A stretch of 64,000 bases of DNA from an uncultured Corynebacterium sp. (GTDB lineage Bacteria; Actinomycetota; Actinomycetes; Mycobacteriales; Mycobacteriaceae): positions 1 through 64,000 of the forward strand of contig CALUBS010000011.1 in assembly GCA_943914355.1 (NCBI GenBank), in the 5' to 3' direction. A model generated the notes under the pieces. The model had not been told where the DNA came from. It searched no databases and saw only the letters and a program-made list of their open reading frames with translations. Shown here piece after piece: positions 8,066 through 18,376 of the stretch. How positions within the stretch are numbered: the stretch's first letter is position 1; every line of letters starts with the position of its first letter. The position numbers and the translations under genes are program-made.

Positions 8066-9145
8066 ATGACGAATATTCCTGAGCTTGCGGATATCCCCGG
8101 CGCGGTGCGCGAAAAACTGGCCATCTTCTTGGATCAGCGCCGGGATCACGTGGCAGAGATCGGCGCCCCGGTCAGTACCGCCATGAGCTTCTTGGAATCA
8201 TTCGTCCTCGATGGCGGAAAAAGAATGCGCCCCATGTATGCGTGGGCGGGTTACCTCGCCGCAGGCCGCGGCTCGGAATCCCCTGAGGCCATGCTGCGCG
8301 CGGCGTCCTCGCTGGAGTTTATCCAGGCCTGCGCACTTATCCACGATGACATCATTGACGCGTCGAATACCCGGCGCGGGAAACCAACGGTGCATCGGGA
8401 AGCAGAGCGCCTCCACCGGGAATCTGATTTCTTAGGGGATCCGGAATTCTTTGGTACGTCGGTCGCCATCTTGGTGGGTGATTTTGCGCTGGTCTATGCC
8501 GAGGATATGTTTCAGGATTCTGGGCTCAGCTCGGAGGCGTTGCAACGTGCACGCGGGCCTTGGCGTGGAATGCGCACCGAGGTTTTGGGCGGCCAATTGC
8601 TCGATATTTCCCTCGAGGCAGCCGGTTCCGAATCCGTGGCGCTGAGCAATTCCGTCAATCGCTATAAAACCGCCGCCTATACCATCGAGCGGCCCCTGCA
8701 TTTGGGCGCTGCCATCGCGGGTGCGAGCGAAGAGTTAATCTCGGCTTTCCGCGGCTATGGGCACGATATCGGCATTGCTTATCAGCTGCGCGATGACCAA
8801 CTGGGAGTTTTTGGGGATCCTGCGATCACCGGCAAGCCCGCTGGGGACGATCTACGGGAAGGCAAACGCACGGAGCTTCTCGCCCTAGCGCTACGGCGCG
8901 CCGATGAACGCGATCCCAGCGCCGCCGCTACCCTGCGGAAATTCATCGGCTGCACCTCCGATCCGCAGGACTTGCTGCGCCTATCCCAAATCATTGCGGA
9001 TTCCGGCGCCCCCGATGAGATTGAGCGCCGCATTACCGCGTTGACGGAATCCGGGTTGGCTCATCTGCGTGCGGCACATGTGGATCCGCAGATCACGGAA
9101 ACGCTAGAGCATCTAGCTATTCAGGCGACGACGCGACAAAAGTAG
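8066..9145 (+). CDS. idsA: IdsA-type geranylgeranyl diphosphate synthase
   Basis: Trans-isoprenyl diphosphate synthase that condenses IPP with allylic diphosphates, supplying precursors of menaquinone and polyprenyl carriers. ATG 8066 is preferred over GTG 8060 because GGAGG (8054-8058) is then seven bases away; the product is 359 residues. The first Asp-rich motif is DDIID at 94-98, preceded by the KRMRP substrate-binding segment. The second is DDQLGVFGD at about 243-251, followed by the basic KxxGDDLREGKRT segment. It is the orthologue by position of Rv2173 and lies 8 bases before mptA, so the polyprenyl-chain maker is co-transcribed with a polyprenyl-phosphomannose-dependent enzyme. Confidence 0.93.
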   Translation: MTNIPELADIPGAVREKLAIFLDQRRDHVAEIGAPVSTAMSFLESFVLDGGKRMRPMYAWAGYLAAGRGSESPEAMLRAASSLEFIQACALIHDDIIDASNTRRGKPTVHREAERLHRESDFLGDPEFFGTSVAILVGDFALVYAEDMFQDSGLSSEALQRARGPWRGMRTEVLGGQLLDISLEAAGSESVALSNSVNRYKTAAYTIERPLHLGAAIAGASEELISAFRGYGHDIGIAYQLRDDQLGVFGDPAITGKPAGDDLREGKRTELLALALRRADERDPSAAATLRKFIGCTSDPQDLLRLSQIIADSGAPDEIERRITALTESGLAHLRAAHVDPQITETLEHLAIQATTRQK

Positions 9146-9153
9146 GTATCACT

Positions 9154-10677
9154 GTGGCCAAAACCTACTCCTTGCCAGTCCCCCGCGCGCTCCCGCTGGG
9201 CCTTGTGGCCTCGTGCATACTTCTTTTTTCGTCTTTTTCTGGCGGCTCGACCCGCAATCGCGGCGGCGTGCTCGAAGCGCTCAATATCGGCTTCTTATCG
9301 TATGGTCACGGGCGCAACCTCGGGTTGGTGCTGTATTGGGTGGGCATTTTCCTCCTCGCCGCCGCCTGGGTGCTTGCCGGGCGCATGATTATTCGCCGGC
9401 AGCTTAAGCACCCGCGCCCGGAGGGAGGGGTGCGCGAGTTACAACGCATTCTTATCGCATGGGTCACCCCGCTGCTTTTCGCCGGCCCCATGGCTTCCAG
9501 GGACGTGTATTCCTACCTCATGCAGGGCGCCATGGTGCGCGACGGGTTCGACCCATATACCGAGGGCGCCGCCATCAACCCCGGGCCCTTCCTGCTGGAG
9601 GTCTCGCAAGATTGGCGCAATACCACCACCCCGTACGGGCCACTGCACCTGTGGATTGGCAAGATCGTCACCACCGTCGTGGGCGATAACGTCACTGCCG
9701 GGATCATCATCTATAAGCTGCTTTCACTATCAGGCTTTGTCCTCATTGCGTGGACGGTGCCGCGCATTGCCCGAAAGCTCGGCGCGGATCCGGCGGTCGC
9801 GCTGTGGATTGGCGTTGCCAACCCGGTCATCATCTTGCACCTTATCGGTGGCATGCACAATGAATCCCTCATGGTTGGCCTCGTGTCCTTGGGGCTATTG
9901 GCCGCGCTGCACCAGCGCTTCCACGCCGCGTTGCTGTTAGTCGGTACGGCGGTGGCGATGAAGGCTACCGCGATCTTCGCCGCCCCCTTCATCGTCTGGC
10001 TCATGGTGCACCGCTACGCGCCTAAGGGTTCTACCGTGGCGCGCACGGCGGTAGCCTTCTTCTGCTCAGGCGTCATCGCGGCCGTGGAAATCATCGCCAC
10101 GGTAGCGCTTATTACTTGGGGCTCCGGCACCTCATGGGGGTGGCTTTCCCAGGTCAGCGGCAACTCCAAGGTGATTAACCCCTTGGCGGGGCCGACATTG
10201 GCCGCAGACATCATCGTCCCCGCGGTCCACATTTTTGACCCGGACGCCTCCTATAACGCCATCTTGGGCGTCCTGCGCACGATCGCGATGGTATGCATGC
10301 TCATCGGCTTAGTCATCGTGTGGTGGCTAAGCCGACATACTGTCCGCGATGCCATTATGGGCACCGCGGCGGCCTACCAGGTTGCCTTCGTCTTCAACTC
10401 GGTGACCCTGCCGTGGTACTACGCCTCCATCTTTACGCTCATGGGCACCTTCCGCCCGCCGCTGTGGCTGCTGAAGTTTACCTCTGGCGTAGCGTTATTT
10501 ATCAGCTTGAGCTTTTCCGGCGACGGCAACCACCAGCTCTATAACTGGTTCTGGGTCATCGGCCTCATCGTTGTGTCCTGGTCCGCAACGCAGTGGATGT
10601 TCGATGGCATTGGGCACAAAGGCCCTCAACTGCCCACACGCAGGGCTAAAAAGCAGACGCCTGAGCCCGCCGAATAA
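9154..10677 (+). CDS. mptA: MptA, alpha-1,6-mannopyranosyltransferase of lipomannan
   Basis: GT-C fold integral membrane mannosyltransferase that elongates the alpha-1,6-mannan backbone of lipomannan/LAM on the outer side of the membrane, using polyprenyl-phosphomannose. The 507-residue product starts at GTG 9154. It has about a dozen hydrophobic helices and the catalytic loop ASRDVYSYLMQGAMVRDG at about 113-130, where the acidic residue after the first helices is typical. Placement next to idsA and the Rv2175c-like gene matches Rv2174 (MptA) rather than the paralogue MptB. Its 3' end overlaps the convergent Rv2175c-like gene by 32 bases. Confidence 0.88.
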   Translation: MAKTYSLPVPRALPLGLVASCILLFSSFSGGSTRNRGGVLEALNIGFLSYGHGRNLGLVLYWVGIFLLAAAWVLAGRMIIRRQLKHPRPEGGVRELQRILIAWVTPLLFAGPMASRDVYSYLMQGAMVRDGFDPYTEGAAINPGPFLLEVSQDWRNTTTPYGPLHLWIGKIVTTVVGDNVTAGIIIYKLLSLSGFVLIAWTVPRIARKLGADPAVALWIGVANPVIILHLIGGMHNESLMVGLVSLGLLAALHQRFHAALLLVGTAVAMKATAIFAAPFIVWLMVHRYAPKGSTVARTAVAFFCSGVIAAVEIIATVALITWGSGTSWGWLSQVSGNSKVINPLAGPTLAADIIVPAVHIFDPDASYNAILGVLRTIAMVCMLIGLVIVWWLSRHTVRDAIMGTAAAYQVAFVFNSVTLPWYYASIFTLMGTFRPPLWLLKFTSGVALFISLSFSGDGNHQLYNWFWVIGLIVVSWSATQWMFDGIGHKGPQLPTRRAKKQTPEPAE

Positions 10678-11014
10678 CCTCGCGCGCCAGGTGCCCGTGC
10701 AGGGCGTCAATGGGCCGGCCAGGAAGGGAGTCATCTGCGGTAAATAGGTGGCGCAGGATTTCCTCGTCGTCATAGCCGCCATCGGTAAGCACGGTAATAA
10801 CGCCGGTGACATGCTTGGCGATGCTCCCCTTGTCATTGAAGAATGCCAGCGGCACACGCTTGCCTTCGGGCGAGTCCCAGACAATGAATTTGCGGTCCTG
10901 GAGCAGGTCATAGGCGCGCGTGATGGGAAGACCTAGCTTGTCTGCCACCTGCTGCATGCTGAGCAGCTCTTCGCCGGCCAATAAGGAATTCAGGGAATTT
11001 TCTGCATTAGTCAC
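10646..11014 (-). CDS. Rv2175c-like DNA-binding protein
   Basis: Small helix-turn-helix protein homologous by sequence pattern and position to M. tuberculosis Rv2175c, a DNA-binding protein reported to be phosphorylated by PknL. The motif LLSMQQVADKLGLPITRAY forms the HTH (about 17-35), and the rest (VPLAFFNDKGSIAKHVTGVI) matches the family. GTG 11014 is chosen because TAAAGT lies exactly seven bases upstream, as in leaderless corynebacterial promoters, giving 122 residues. ATG 11050 would give 134 and is the alternative. It is divergent from pknL, with the two start codons only 45 bases apart, so kinase and likely substrate share one control region. Confidence 0.82.
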   Translation of the reverse strand: MTNAENSLNSLLAGEELLSMQQVADKLGLPITRAYDLLQDRKFIVWDSPEGKRVPLAFFNDKGSIAKHVTGVITVLTDGGYDDEEILRHLFTADDSLPGRPIDALHGHLAREVIRRAQASAF

Positions 11015-11021
11015 GCCACCT

Positions 11022-11053
11022 ACTTTAACGCGCCCTAGTGGATCGGCCATACT
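11022..11053. promoter_or_regulatory. Divergent leaderless promoters for the Rv2175c-like gene and pknL
   Basis: Minus strand: TAAAGT (11027-11022) lies 7 bases before GTG 11014. Plus strand: CATACT (11048-11053) lies 6 bases before ATG 11060. Neither gene has a Shine-Dalgarno sequence at a usable distance. Both hexamers fit the TAnnnT corynebacterial -10 pattern. Confidence 0.55.
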
Positions 11054-11059
11054 GGGAGT

Positions 11060-12367
11060 ATGACTAGGTTGGAAATTGGTGACGTGTTGGAAGACCGTTA
11101 CCGCATCGATCGCCCCATCGCCCGCGGCGGTATGTCTACCGTCTATCGCTGCGTGGATATGCGCTTGGGCCGCCAAGTGGCCGCAAAGGTCATGGATGAG
11201 CGCTATGACGATGACCCGGTTTTTATCAAGCGCTTTTCCCGCGAGGCCCGCGCGATGGCGCGGTTGCAACACCCCAACCTCGTGGCCATTCATGATTTTT
11301 CCGCCGATGGCGAGCCCATTTACCTCATCATGGAGCTCATCGATGGCGGCACCCTGCGCGAGCTGCTTGCCGAAGGCGGCCCGCTGACCGTCTCTGCCGC
11401 ATTATCGACCCTGCGCAGCGTGCTCCAAGGCCTGACCGAGGTGCACTCCACGGGGCTTATCCACCGCGATATTAAGCCCGATAACGTGCTCATTACCTCG
11501 CATCACCGGGTGAAATTGGGCGATTTCGGCTTGGTGCGTGCGAGGAATGCGCAAGCGACCTCGAATATGATCGTCGGCACCGTTTCATATTTGGCGCCGG
11601 AACAGGTCACCGGCGAGGATATAACACCTGCCACCGACGTGTATTCCGCCGGTATTGTGCTATTTGAACTCTTGACTGGAACCGTGCCCTTCTCCGGGGA
11701 TACCCCGATCGCGCACGCCACCGCGCGCCTATATGCGGATGTTCCCGCCCCATCCACGCGTGGTGAGGACGTGCCCAAGCTTGTCGATGCCCTCGTGGCC
11801 ACCGCCACTGCCCGCGATCCCCGCGAGCGCTTTGCCGATGCCGGGGAGTTTTTAGATGCCCTCGAGGACATTTGCCGGGAATTGGATCTGCCCACGGTAA
11901 CCATCCCGGTCCCCCGCAACGCCGCTGCCGCGCGCACCGCACAAACACCCACTGACTATTCCGGCATCGGCGCCACGGATGTATTTGAGCCCACGCGGAC
12001 CATCCCGCAGGGTGCCACCGAGCACTTGGACGGCGGGCCCACCGAGGTTATTCCTCCCGAGCCGGATCCGCAGCAGCCGGACTTTGAAACGCGCCTCGAT
12101 GTGCCCAAGGCACCGGTCCCCCCGGAGCCGCCACTGCCGCCTGCTCCAGCAGCACCCGCTGCGGGTGTGGGGGAAGCGCATTCTCCTGTACAAGCCCCCG
12201 CGCAGGTGGCAGAAGAAGAACCCGCTGAGCGGCCGCTAACCAATCGCCATCCTGCGTCACTGCTGGTCTTTCTCCTCGCAGTGGTGGTGGCAACCGGTGC
12301 GGTCGCTATCAGCGGGTGGTGGTTTGGTTCCTCCTATTACGAAGGAACTCCTTCCCTCTGGGTCTAG
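11060..12367 (+). CDS. pknL: PknL, membrane Ser/Thr protein kinase
   Basis: Hanks-type Ser/Thr kinase of 435 residues. The glycine-rich loop ARGGMSTVYR (21-30), ATP-anchoring Lys43, catalytic loop HRDIKPDN with Asp137, and DFG with the GTVSYLAPEQ activation-segment end are all intact, so it should be active. After residue 280 comes a Pro/Ala/Glu-rich juxtamembrane linker (about 280-390) and one transmembrane helix (about 397-418). Only a short outer tail follows and no PASTA repeats are present, as in M. tuberculosis PknL (Rv2176). It is predicted to be leaderless. The divergent Rv2175c-like protein is the likely substrate by analogy. Confidence 0.94.
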   Translation: MTRLEIGDVLEDRYRIDRPIARGGMSTVYRCVDMRLGRQVAAKVMDERYDDDPVFIKRFSREARAMARLQHPNLVAIHDFSADGEPIYLIMELIDGGTLRELLAEGGPLTVSAALSTLRSVLQGLTEVHSTGLIHRDIKPDNVLITSHHRVKLGDFGLVRARNAQATSNMIVGTVSYLAPEQVTGEDITPATDVYSAGIVLFELLTGTVPFSGDTPIAHATARLYADVPAPSTRGEDVPKLVDALVATATARDPRERFADAGEFLDALEDICRELDLPTVTIPVPRNAAAARTAQTPTDYSGIGATDVFEPTRTIPQGATEHLDGGPTEVIPPEPDPQQPDFETRLDVPKAPVPPEPPLPPAPAAPAAGVGEAHSPVQAPAQVAEEEPAERPLTNRHPASLLVFLLAVVVATGAVAISGWWFGSSYYEGTPSLWV

Positions 12368-12373
12368 TGGGAG

Positions 12374-14316
<1,943 letters not shown>

Positions 14317-14378
14317 GTTTCCCAAGCCTAGCGCTGCGGCGATGGGCGCGGGAAATTGGCCCCACGATCGCGCCACTG

Positions 14379-14384
14379 TAAAAT
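14379..14384 (+). promoter_or_regulatory. Leaderless -10 for mptC
   Basis: TAAAAT, seven bases before GTG 14392, with no Shine-Dalgarno sequence between. Confidence 0.5.
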
Positions 14385-14391
14385 TTTGCGG

Positions 14392-15579
14392 GTGAGCAGA
14401 ACCGATAATAAAGCCCTGTGGACCACCGCCCTCCCCCTAATCCTGTCTGCGCTCGCGGCGCTGTGGTGGATTATCGATATTCCTGCGTTATTCTCGGGCG
14501 AGCTTCGTGCCTTTTACCACATTGACCTCGATGTTTACCGCGAAGGCGGGGCAGGTTTCGGCAGCGATCTTTATGATCGTGACTATTTCGTAGGCACTGA
14601 CCGCAACTTTTCCCTGCCTTTTACCTACCCACCGTTTGCGGCCCTGCTCTTCGCCCCGCTGCAGTGGGTCCCCCTCACCGCTGCCGCCGTGGTAGTCACG
14701 GTCCTCTCCGTACTCGCATTGTGGGTATGCATTGCGCTGGTATTGCGCTCCCTCAACTGCCAGGAATGGGCGGCTTGGGGGCTTTTTGCCGCCATGCTGG
14801 CCGAGCCGATTACGCAGACCTTTAGTTTTGGTCAGATCAATATACTGCTGACCGCACTAGTGGTCATTGATTTGCTGTGGGTGAAAAAGGCCCGTGGCAT
14901 CCTGACCGGCATCGCCATTGCTATCAAGCTCACTCCCGCCGTCTTTTTGGCCGTCTTCTTCGTCCGCCGCGAATGGAAGGCCTTCTTTACCACCCTGGGA
15001 TCCTTCGTAGCCGCTGGCCTCATAGCCTTCGCCGCCAATCCGCATAGCTCGATTGAGTATTGGACCTCCACCTTGCGGGATTCCGAGCGCATCGGCGGCC
15101 TAGCCTATAGCGCCAACCAGTCCTTGCGCGGCTTGTTTACCCGCCTTAGCCCCGATAACGCAGAAACTCTGTGGCTCATTGGCGTTATCGTCGTCATTGC
15201 AATTGTGTGGTTTGCCATGGAGCGCCTTTCCCACGGCAATCAGGTCGTGCTCATGCTGCTGGCGGCGTCTGTGTCGCTGCTGTGCTCCCCCGTATCGTGG
15301 TCGCACCACTTCACCTGGCTGGTATTAGCGGGCGTCTACTTGGTTGCCAGCCGCCGCTGGATCCTAGCGGCACTCACTTGGCTAGCGCTATTTGCCCGCG
15401 GCCACTGGAAAGTTCCGCATACCGAAGACCAAGAACTGGACTGGACCTGGTGGCAGCACATCGTTGGCAATGACTACGTCATCATTACCGTGTTGTTGGT
15501 TGCTTGTTCGCTACCATTGGCTCTACAGCGGGGCGGCGCCTACCGATCCGCGGCGGAACCAGTGTCCAGCCAAGGATAG
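14392..15579 (+). CDS. mptC: MptC-like alpha-1,2-mannosyltransferase
   Basis: GT87/GT-C family integral membrane mannosyltransferase. By position (Rv2181) it is the alpha-1,2-mannosyltransferase that adds branch mannoses to lipomannan/LAM using polyprenyl-phosphomannose. The 395-residue product starts at GTG 14392 (SRTDNKALWTTALPLIL); the frame upstream lacks a ribosome-binding site. About ten transmembrane helices are visible. The first outer loop carries FYHIDLDVYREGGAGFGSDL, with the D-x-Y catalytic acidic pattern of GT87, and FTYPPFAALLFAPL follows. Its last 95 bases overlap the convergent acyltransferase gene. Confidence 0.85.
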   Translation: MSRTDNKALWTTALPLILSALAALWWIIDIPALFSGELRAFYHIDLDVYREGGAGFGSDLYDRDYFVGTDRNFSLPFTYPPFAALLFAPLQWVPLTAAAVVVTVLSVLALWVCIALVLRSLNCQEWAAWGLFAAMLAEPITQTFSFGQINILLTALVVIDLLWVKKARGILTGIAIAIKLTPAVFLAVFFVRREWKAFFTTLGSFVAAGLIAFAANPHSSIEYWTSTLRDSERIGGLAYSANQSLRGLFTRLSPDNAETLWLIGVIVVIAIVWFAMERLSHGNQVVLMLLAASVSLLCSPVSWSHHFTWLVLAGVYLVASRRWILAALTWLALFARGHWKVPHTEDQELDWTWWQHIVGNDYVIITVLLVACSLPLALQRGGAYRSAAEPVSSQG

Positions 15580-16636
15580 GGACCTTCCCCAGCGCCCACA
15601 GTGCCAGCGAAGAAATAGCCGTAAAGATAAAGCACATACCGATCCAGAACCACGTGTTTTCCAGCGGCCACTCGCCCGCCAAAGACACGACATAATCGTG
15701 ATGCGCCATGTAGTACCCGTAGCCCACGGTCAAGCCAATAGGGTGCGACAAATAAATCGGTAGCGTGTGCCGTCCGACGAACTTCACGCCTTCTGCAATC
15801 CACGGAATGTGGCTAATGAGCACGGCGCCGATAATGCCCGCCGGCACCTCCAGTGCCTGTTCCACGAGGCGCACTAATAAGTTGACATCTCCCCAACCTA
15901 AAAAGTCCGCGCCCAGCAGGGGCCAGTTAAAAGCAACATCAGCATCGTTGCCATCCCACACGTGGCGCAGGGCTAGGCCTGCACAATAAGCGCCGATGGC
16001 TGAGGCATACGCTCCAGCACTGCGCATGCTCCACGAGCCGCGGAATATCTCTTCTGCCGCAGCAGCAAAACGCGTGATTGGCTCGCGAAGATAGGCGGCG
16101 CCCACGAAGATGGGAAGGAACATAATGGCCTTGCCAATAAACTGAAACTGTTCCTGCCACGCAATAAAAAGCACGGGAGTAAAGCTCAGGCCGATTCCTG
16201 CCCACGCCGGTAAAGCACGCACACACCACAAAAATAAATTGAACAAAATGAGCGCGTGGATAAACCAGGCCATCGTATGGCCAAGGAAAAGATTTTGCAG
16301 CATCTCGGCCATACCCATGGAGGAGTCGCCGAAGACCCACTGGTATTCCAGCTGTTTGGTCATATGCTCCACGGACATCCACACCAAATATGGGATGAGG
16401 AAAAACCAGAGCCGGCGGGTAAATAACTCGGCGAAACTGTAACGAAAGACTTTAAAAGAGAAGTAGCCGGAGACCAGAAAGAACAGGGGAAGGCGCAGGG
16501 GGTCGAGAAAGGTATTGAGAGTTGCGAGCCACGTTTGTTCGGCTCCTGGCACCTTCAGCGTGATGTGTAGGAGCACCACGCCGATGATAGAAATTCCTTT
16601 TGCGGTATCCGGCCACGCTAAGCGGGCCTGAGGAAT
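15485..16636 (-). CDS. Acyltransferase-3 family membrane protein with non-canonical start
   Basis: Integral membrane O-acyltransferase of the acyltransferase-3 (OafA/NodX-like) family; the acceptor is unknown, though the setting suggests a cell-envelope glycan. The family signature DTAKGISIIGVVLLH lies before the first GTG (16579). The real N-terminus must therefore reach back to IPQARLAWP, yet that stretch has no ATG, GTG or TTG. AAAGGGAGG lies eight bases before ATT 16636, so an ATT start giving 383 residues is the best reading; ATT 16642 is less well spaced. About ten transmembrane helices are present. It lies directly after the plsC-like gene, whose stop overlaps this ribosome-binding site. 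The last 95 bases overlap mptC. Confidence 0.75.
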   Translation of the reverse strand: MPQARLAWPDTAKGISIIGVVLLHITLKVPGAEQTWLATLNTFLDPLRLPLFFLVSGYFSFKVFRYSFAELFTRRLWFFLIPYLVWMSVEHMTKQLEYQWVFGDSSMGMAEMLQNLFLGHTMAWFIHALILFNLFLWCVRALPAWAGIGLSFTPVLFIAWQEQFQFIGKAIMFLPIFVGAAYLREPITRFAAAAEEIFRGSWSMRSAGAYASAIGAYCAGLALRHVWDGNDADVAFNWPLLGADFLGWGDVNLLVRLVEQALEVPAGIIGAVLISHIPWIAEGVKFVGRHTLPIYLSHPIGLTVGYGYYMAHHDYVVSLAGEWPLENTWFWIGMCFIFTAISSLALWALGKVPILGWTLVPPRIGRRRPAVEPMVANKQPTTR

Positions 16637-16641
16637 TGTAA

Positions 16642-17382
16642 TTACCTCCCTTTAATCTCCGCACCGGCGGGGTATCCGTGGCCGGCCTTTAATGATTCCT
16701 TTACATCAGCCGCATAGACATCCACATAGGGATTGCCGGAGAGCTCAGCTAGTGTCCCCATGACCATGTCCGTGAACGCGCGAATGGTCTCGTGCTGCTG
16801 CGGATCCATGCCGTGCTCGCGCGCCCAATCGTGCGGGTAAATGGGATCTCCCACGCGCATCCCAACCTTGGCGGGACGGACAATCCACGAGCCGATTGGG
16901 TTAGCCTTGCGGGAATTGATCATAACAACGGGATAGACCGGCTGATTGGTCTCCATGGCAATGCGCCCCATCCCGGTACGCCCCTTGTATACACGCCCAT
17001 CTGGGGACCGCGTTCCCTCTGGGTAGATACCAAAGAGATCACCGCGCCCCAAAATCTTCCGCGCGGTCTCGAGCATGGCCTCCCCCGCTGATTCATGATC
17101 CCGCTCAATGGGAACTTGCCCGACGGAGCTAAAGAACCACTTCTGCATGCCGCCCACGAGGCCGGGGGTGGTGAAATACTCCGCCTTGGCCAAAAAAGTA
17201 ATTTGGCGCGGGCACAGCAGGGGGAAAAAGAAGGAATCCATCACCGCTTGGTGGTTGGACACCAAAATCGCGGGCCCCTCAGCAGGGATTTTTTCCATCC
17301 CTTCTGACCAAGGGCGGTTCCATACACGCAGGGCGGGCCCGAAAAAGATGTGCTTAAACGCCCAGTACCATTTGTTTTTCAT
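16642..17382 (-). CDS. PlsC-like 1-acylglycerol-3-phosphate acyltransferase family protein
   Basis: Lysophospholipid acyltransferase-type enzyme (PF01553) of 246 residues, the positional orthologue of Rv2182c. Motif I is NHQAVMDSFFFP (HxxxxD, His at about 44), followed by VPIERD and then the motif III element YPEGTRSPDGRVYKGRTG (about 118-135). Start ATG 17382 has GAAGGA ten bases upstream. It is probably co-transcribed with the acyltransferase-3 gene. Its natural acceptor is not evident; it may act on phospholipids or on mannosylated PI lipids made by the nearby PimB'. Confidence 0.9.
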   Translation of the reverse strand: MKNKWYWAFKHIFFGPALRVWNRPWSEGMEKIPAEGPAILVSNHQAVMDSFFFPLLCPRQITFLAKAEYFTTPGLVGGMQKWFFSSVGQVPIERDHESAGEAMLETARKILGRGDLFGIYPEGTRSPDGRVYKGRTGMGRIAMETNQPVYPVVMINSRKANPIGSWIVRPAKVGMRVGDPIYPHDWAREHGMDPQQHETIRAFTDMVMGTLAELSGNPYVDVYAADVKESLKAGHGYPAGAEIKGR

Positions 17383-17405
17383 CTCCAGCTCGTCCTTCGC
17401 TCATT

Positions 17406-18338
17406 CTAGTGGCCGCGGCGGGCCAGGTCAGCTACGCCAATCATACCTGCTGCCGAGCCCAATTCCGCGGTTGCAACGCGAGCAAGGGGGCGATGCCCAG
17501 CGCCGACTATATCCCGGCCCATGGCAGCGGTGGCTTCCTCTAAGTACATATCCGCATCTTGGGACACGCCGCCGCCAATGACAATGAGCTCCGGATCAAG
17601 CACATCAGCCACGATGGATAGGCCTTGGCCCAACCACTGCCCAAAGTTCTCCATTACCGCAATACCAAGTGGGTCTCCCCCACGTGCCGCGCGTGCGACC
17701 TGCTCACCGGTGGGATACGGCGGCAAGGAGGTCTCATAGTCTGGGCGCAGTTCGCGCGCGGTATCCGGCAGGGCCGTGCCAGAGGCATAGCGCTCCAAGC
17801 AGCCCCGTTTGCCACACGAGCACTGCCTGCCATTGGGAACCACAACGATATGACCAAATTCCGGAGCAGTTCCAAACGCGCCGCGGTAGATGGTGTCGTG
17901 GGTCATCAAGGTAGCGCCAATGCCGGTGCCGACCGCAAAAAATACCCAATCCTTCGCGCCGCGCCCCGCGCCAAAGCGCCATTCTCCCCAAGCGGCGGAG
18001 TTGGCATCATGCTCCAACCGGACATGCAGTCCCAAGCGCTCCGCAAGGTTTTTCCGGACGGGCGCATTCCGCCACGGAAGATGCGGGGCGAAGCGGACGG
18101 TCTCACACTCTGGATCCAAAAATCCCGCAACAGCAAGGCCCACTGCACCCACGGGGTAGTCTGCGCGCAGCTCTTCAACGATTGCTACTAGGTCATCATC
18201 AAGTTGGCGCGGGTCGCCCGAGGTTGGCATGGTCCGACTCGCGAGGATGTCCCCGTTTCGAGTAATTACTCCACCGCGCACATTGGTGCCACCGACATCG
18301 AAGCCGATAGTAAGATCGGCGGAGTTGTTTTCAAGCAT
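17406..18338 (-). CDS. glk: ROK-family glucokinase
   Basis: Phosphorylates glucose in the cytoplasm using ATP. The 310-residue protein has the N-terminal phosphate loop IGFDVGGTNVRGGV (12-25) and LEHDANSAAWGEW containing the catalytic Asp. EFGHIVV and the ROK zinc motif CSCGKRGCLE (Cys-x-Cys-x4-Cys pattern) follow, and the C-terminal part is VIGGGVS. The N-terminus is enzymatic with no helix-turn-helix, so it is a sugar kinase rather than a ROK repressor. A TATATT hexamer lies nine bases before ATG 18338. It lies between pimB' and plsC on the same strand. Confidence 0.92.
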   Translation of the reverse strand: MLENNSADLTIGFDVGGTNVRGGVITRNGDILASRTMPTSGDPRQLDDDLVAIVEELRADYPVGAVGLAVAGFLDPECETVRFAPHLPWRNAPVRKNLAERLGLHVRLEHDANSAAWGEWRFGAGRGAKDWVFFAVGTGIGATLMTHDTIYRGAFGTAPEFGHIVVVPNGRQCSCGKRGCLERYASGTALPDTARELRPDYETSLPPYPTGEQVARAARGGDPLGIAVMENFGQWLGQGLSIVADVLDPELIVIGGGVSQDADMYLEEATAAMGRDIVGAGHRPLARVATAELGSAAGMIGVADLARRGH

Positions 18339-18376
18339 GGATATCAGAATATACCGACAACCGGGCCAGGGTCACA

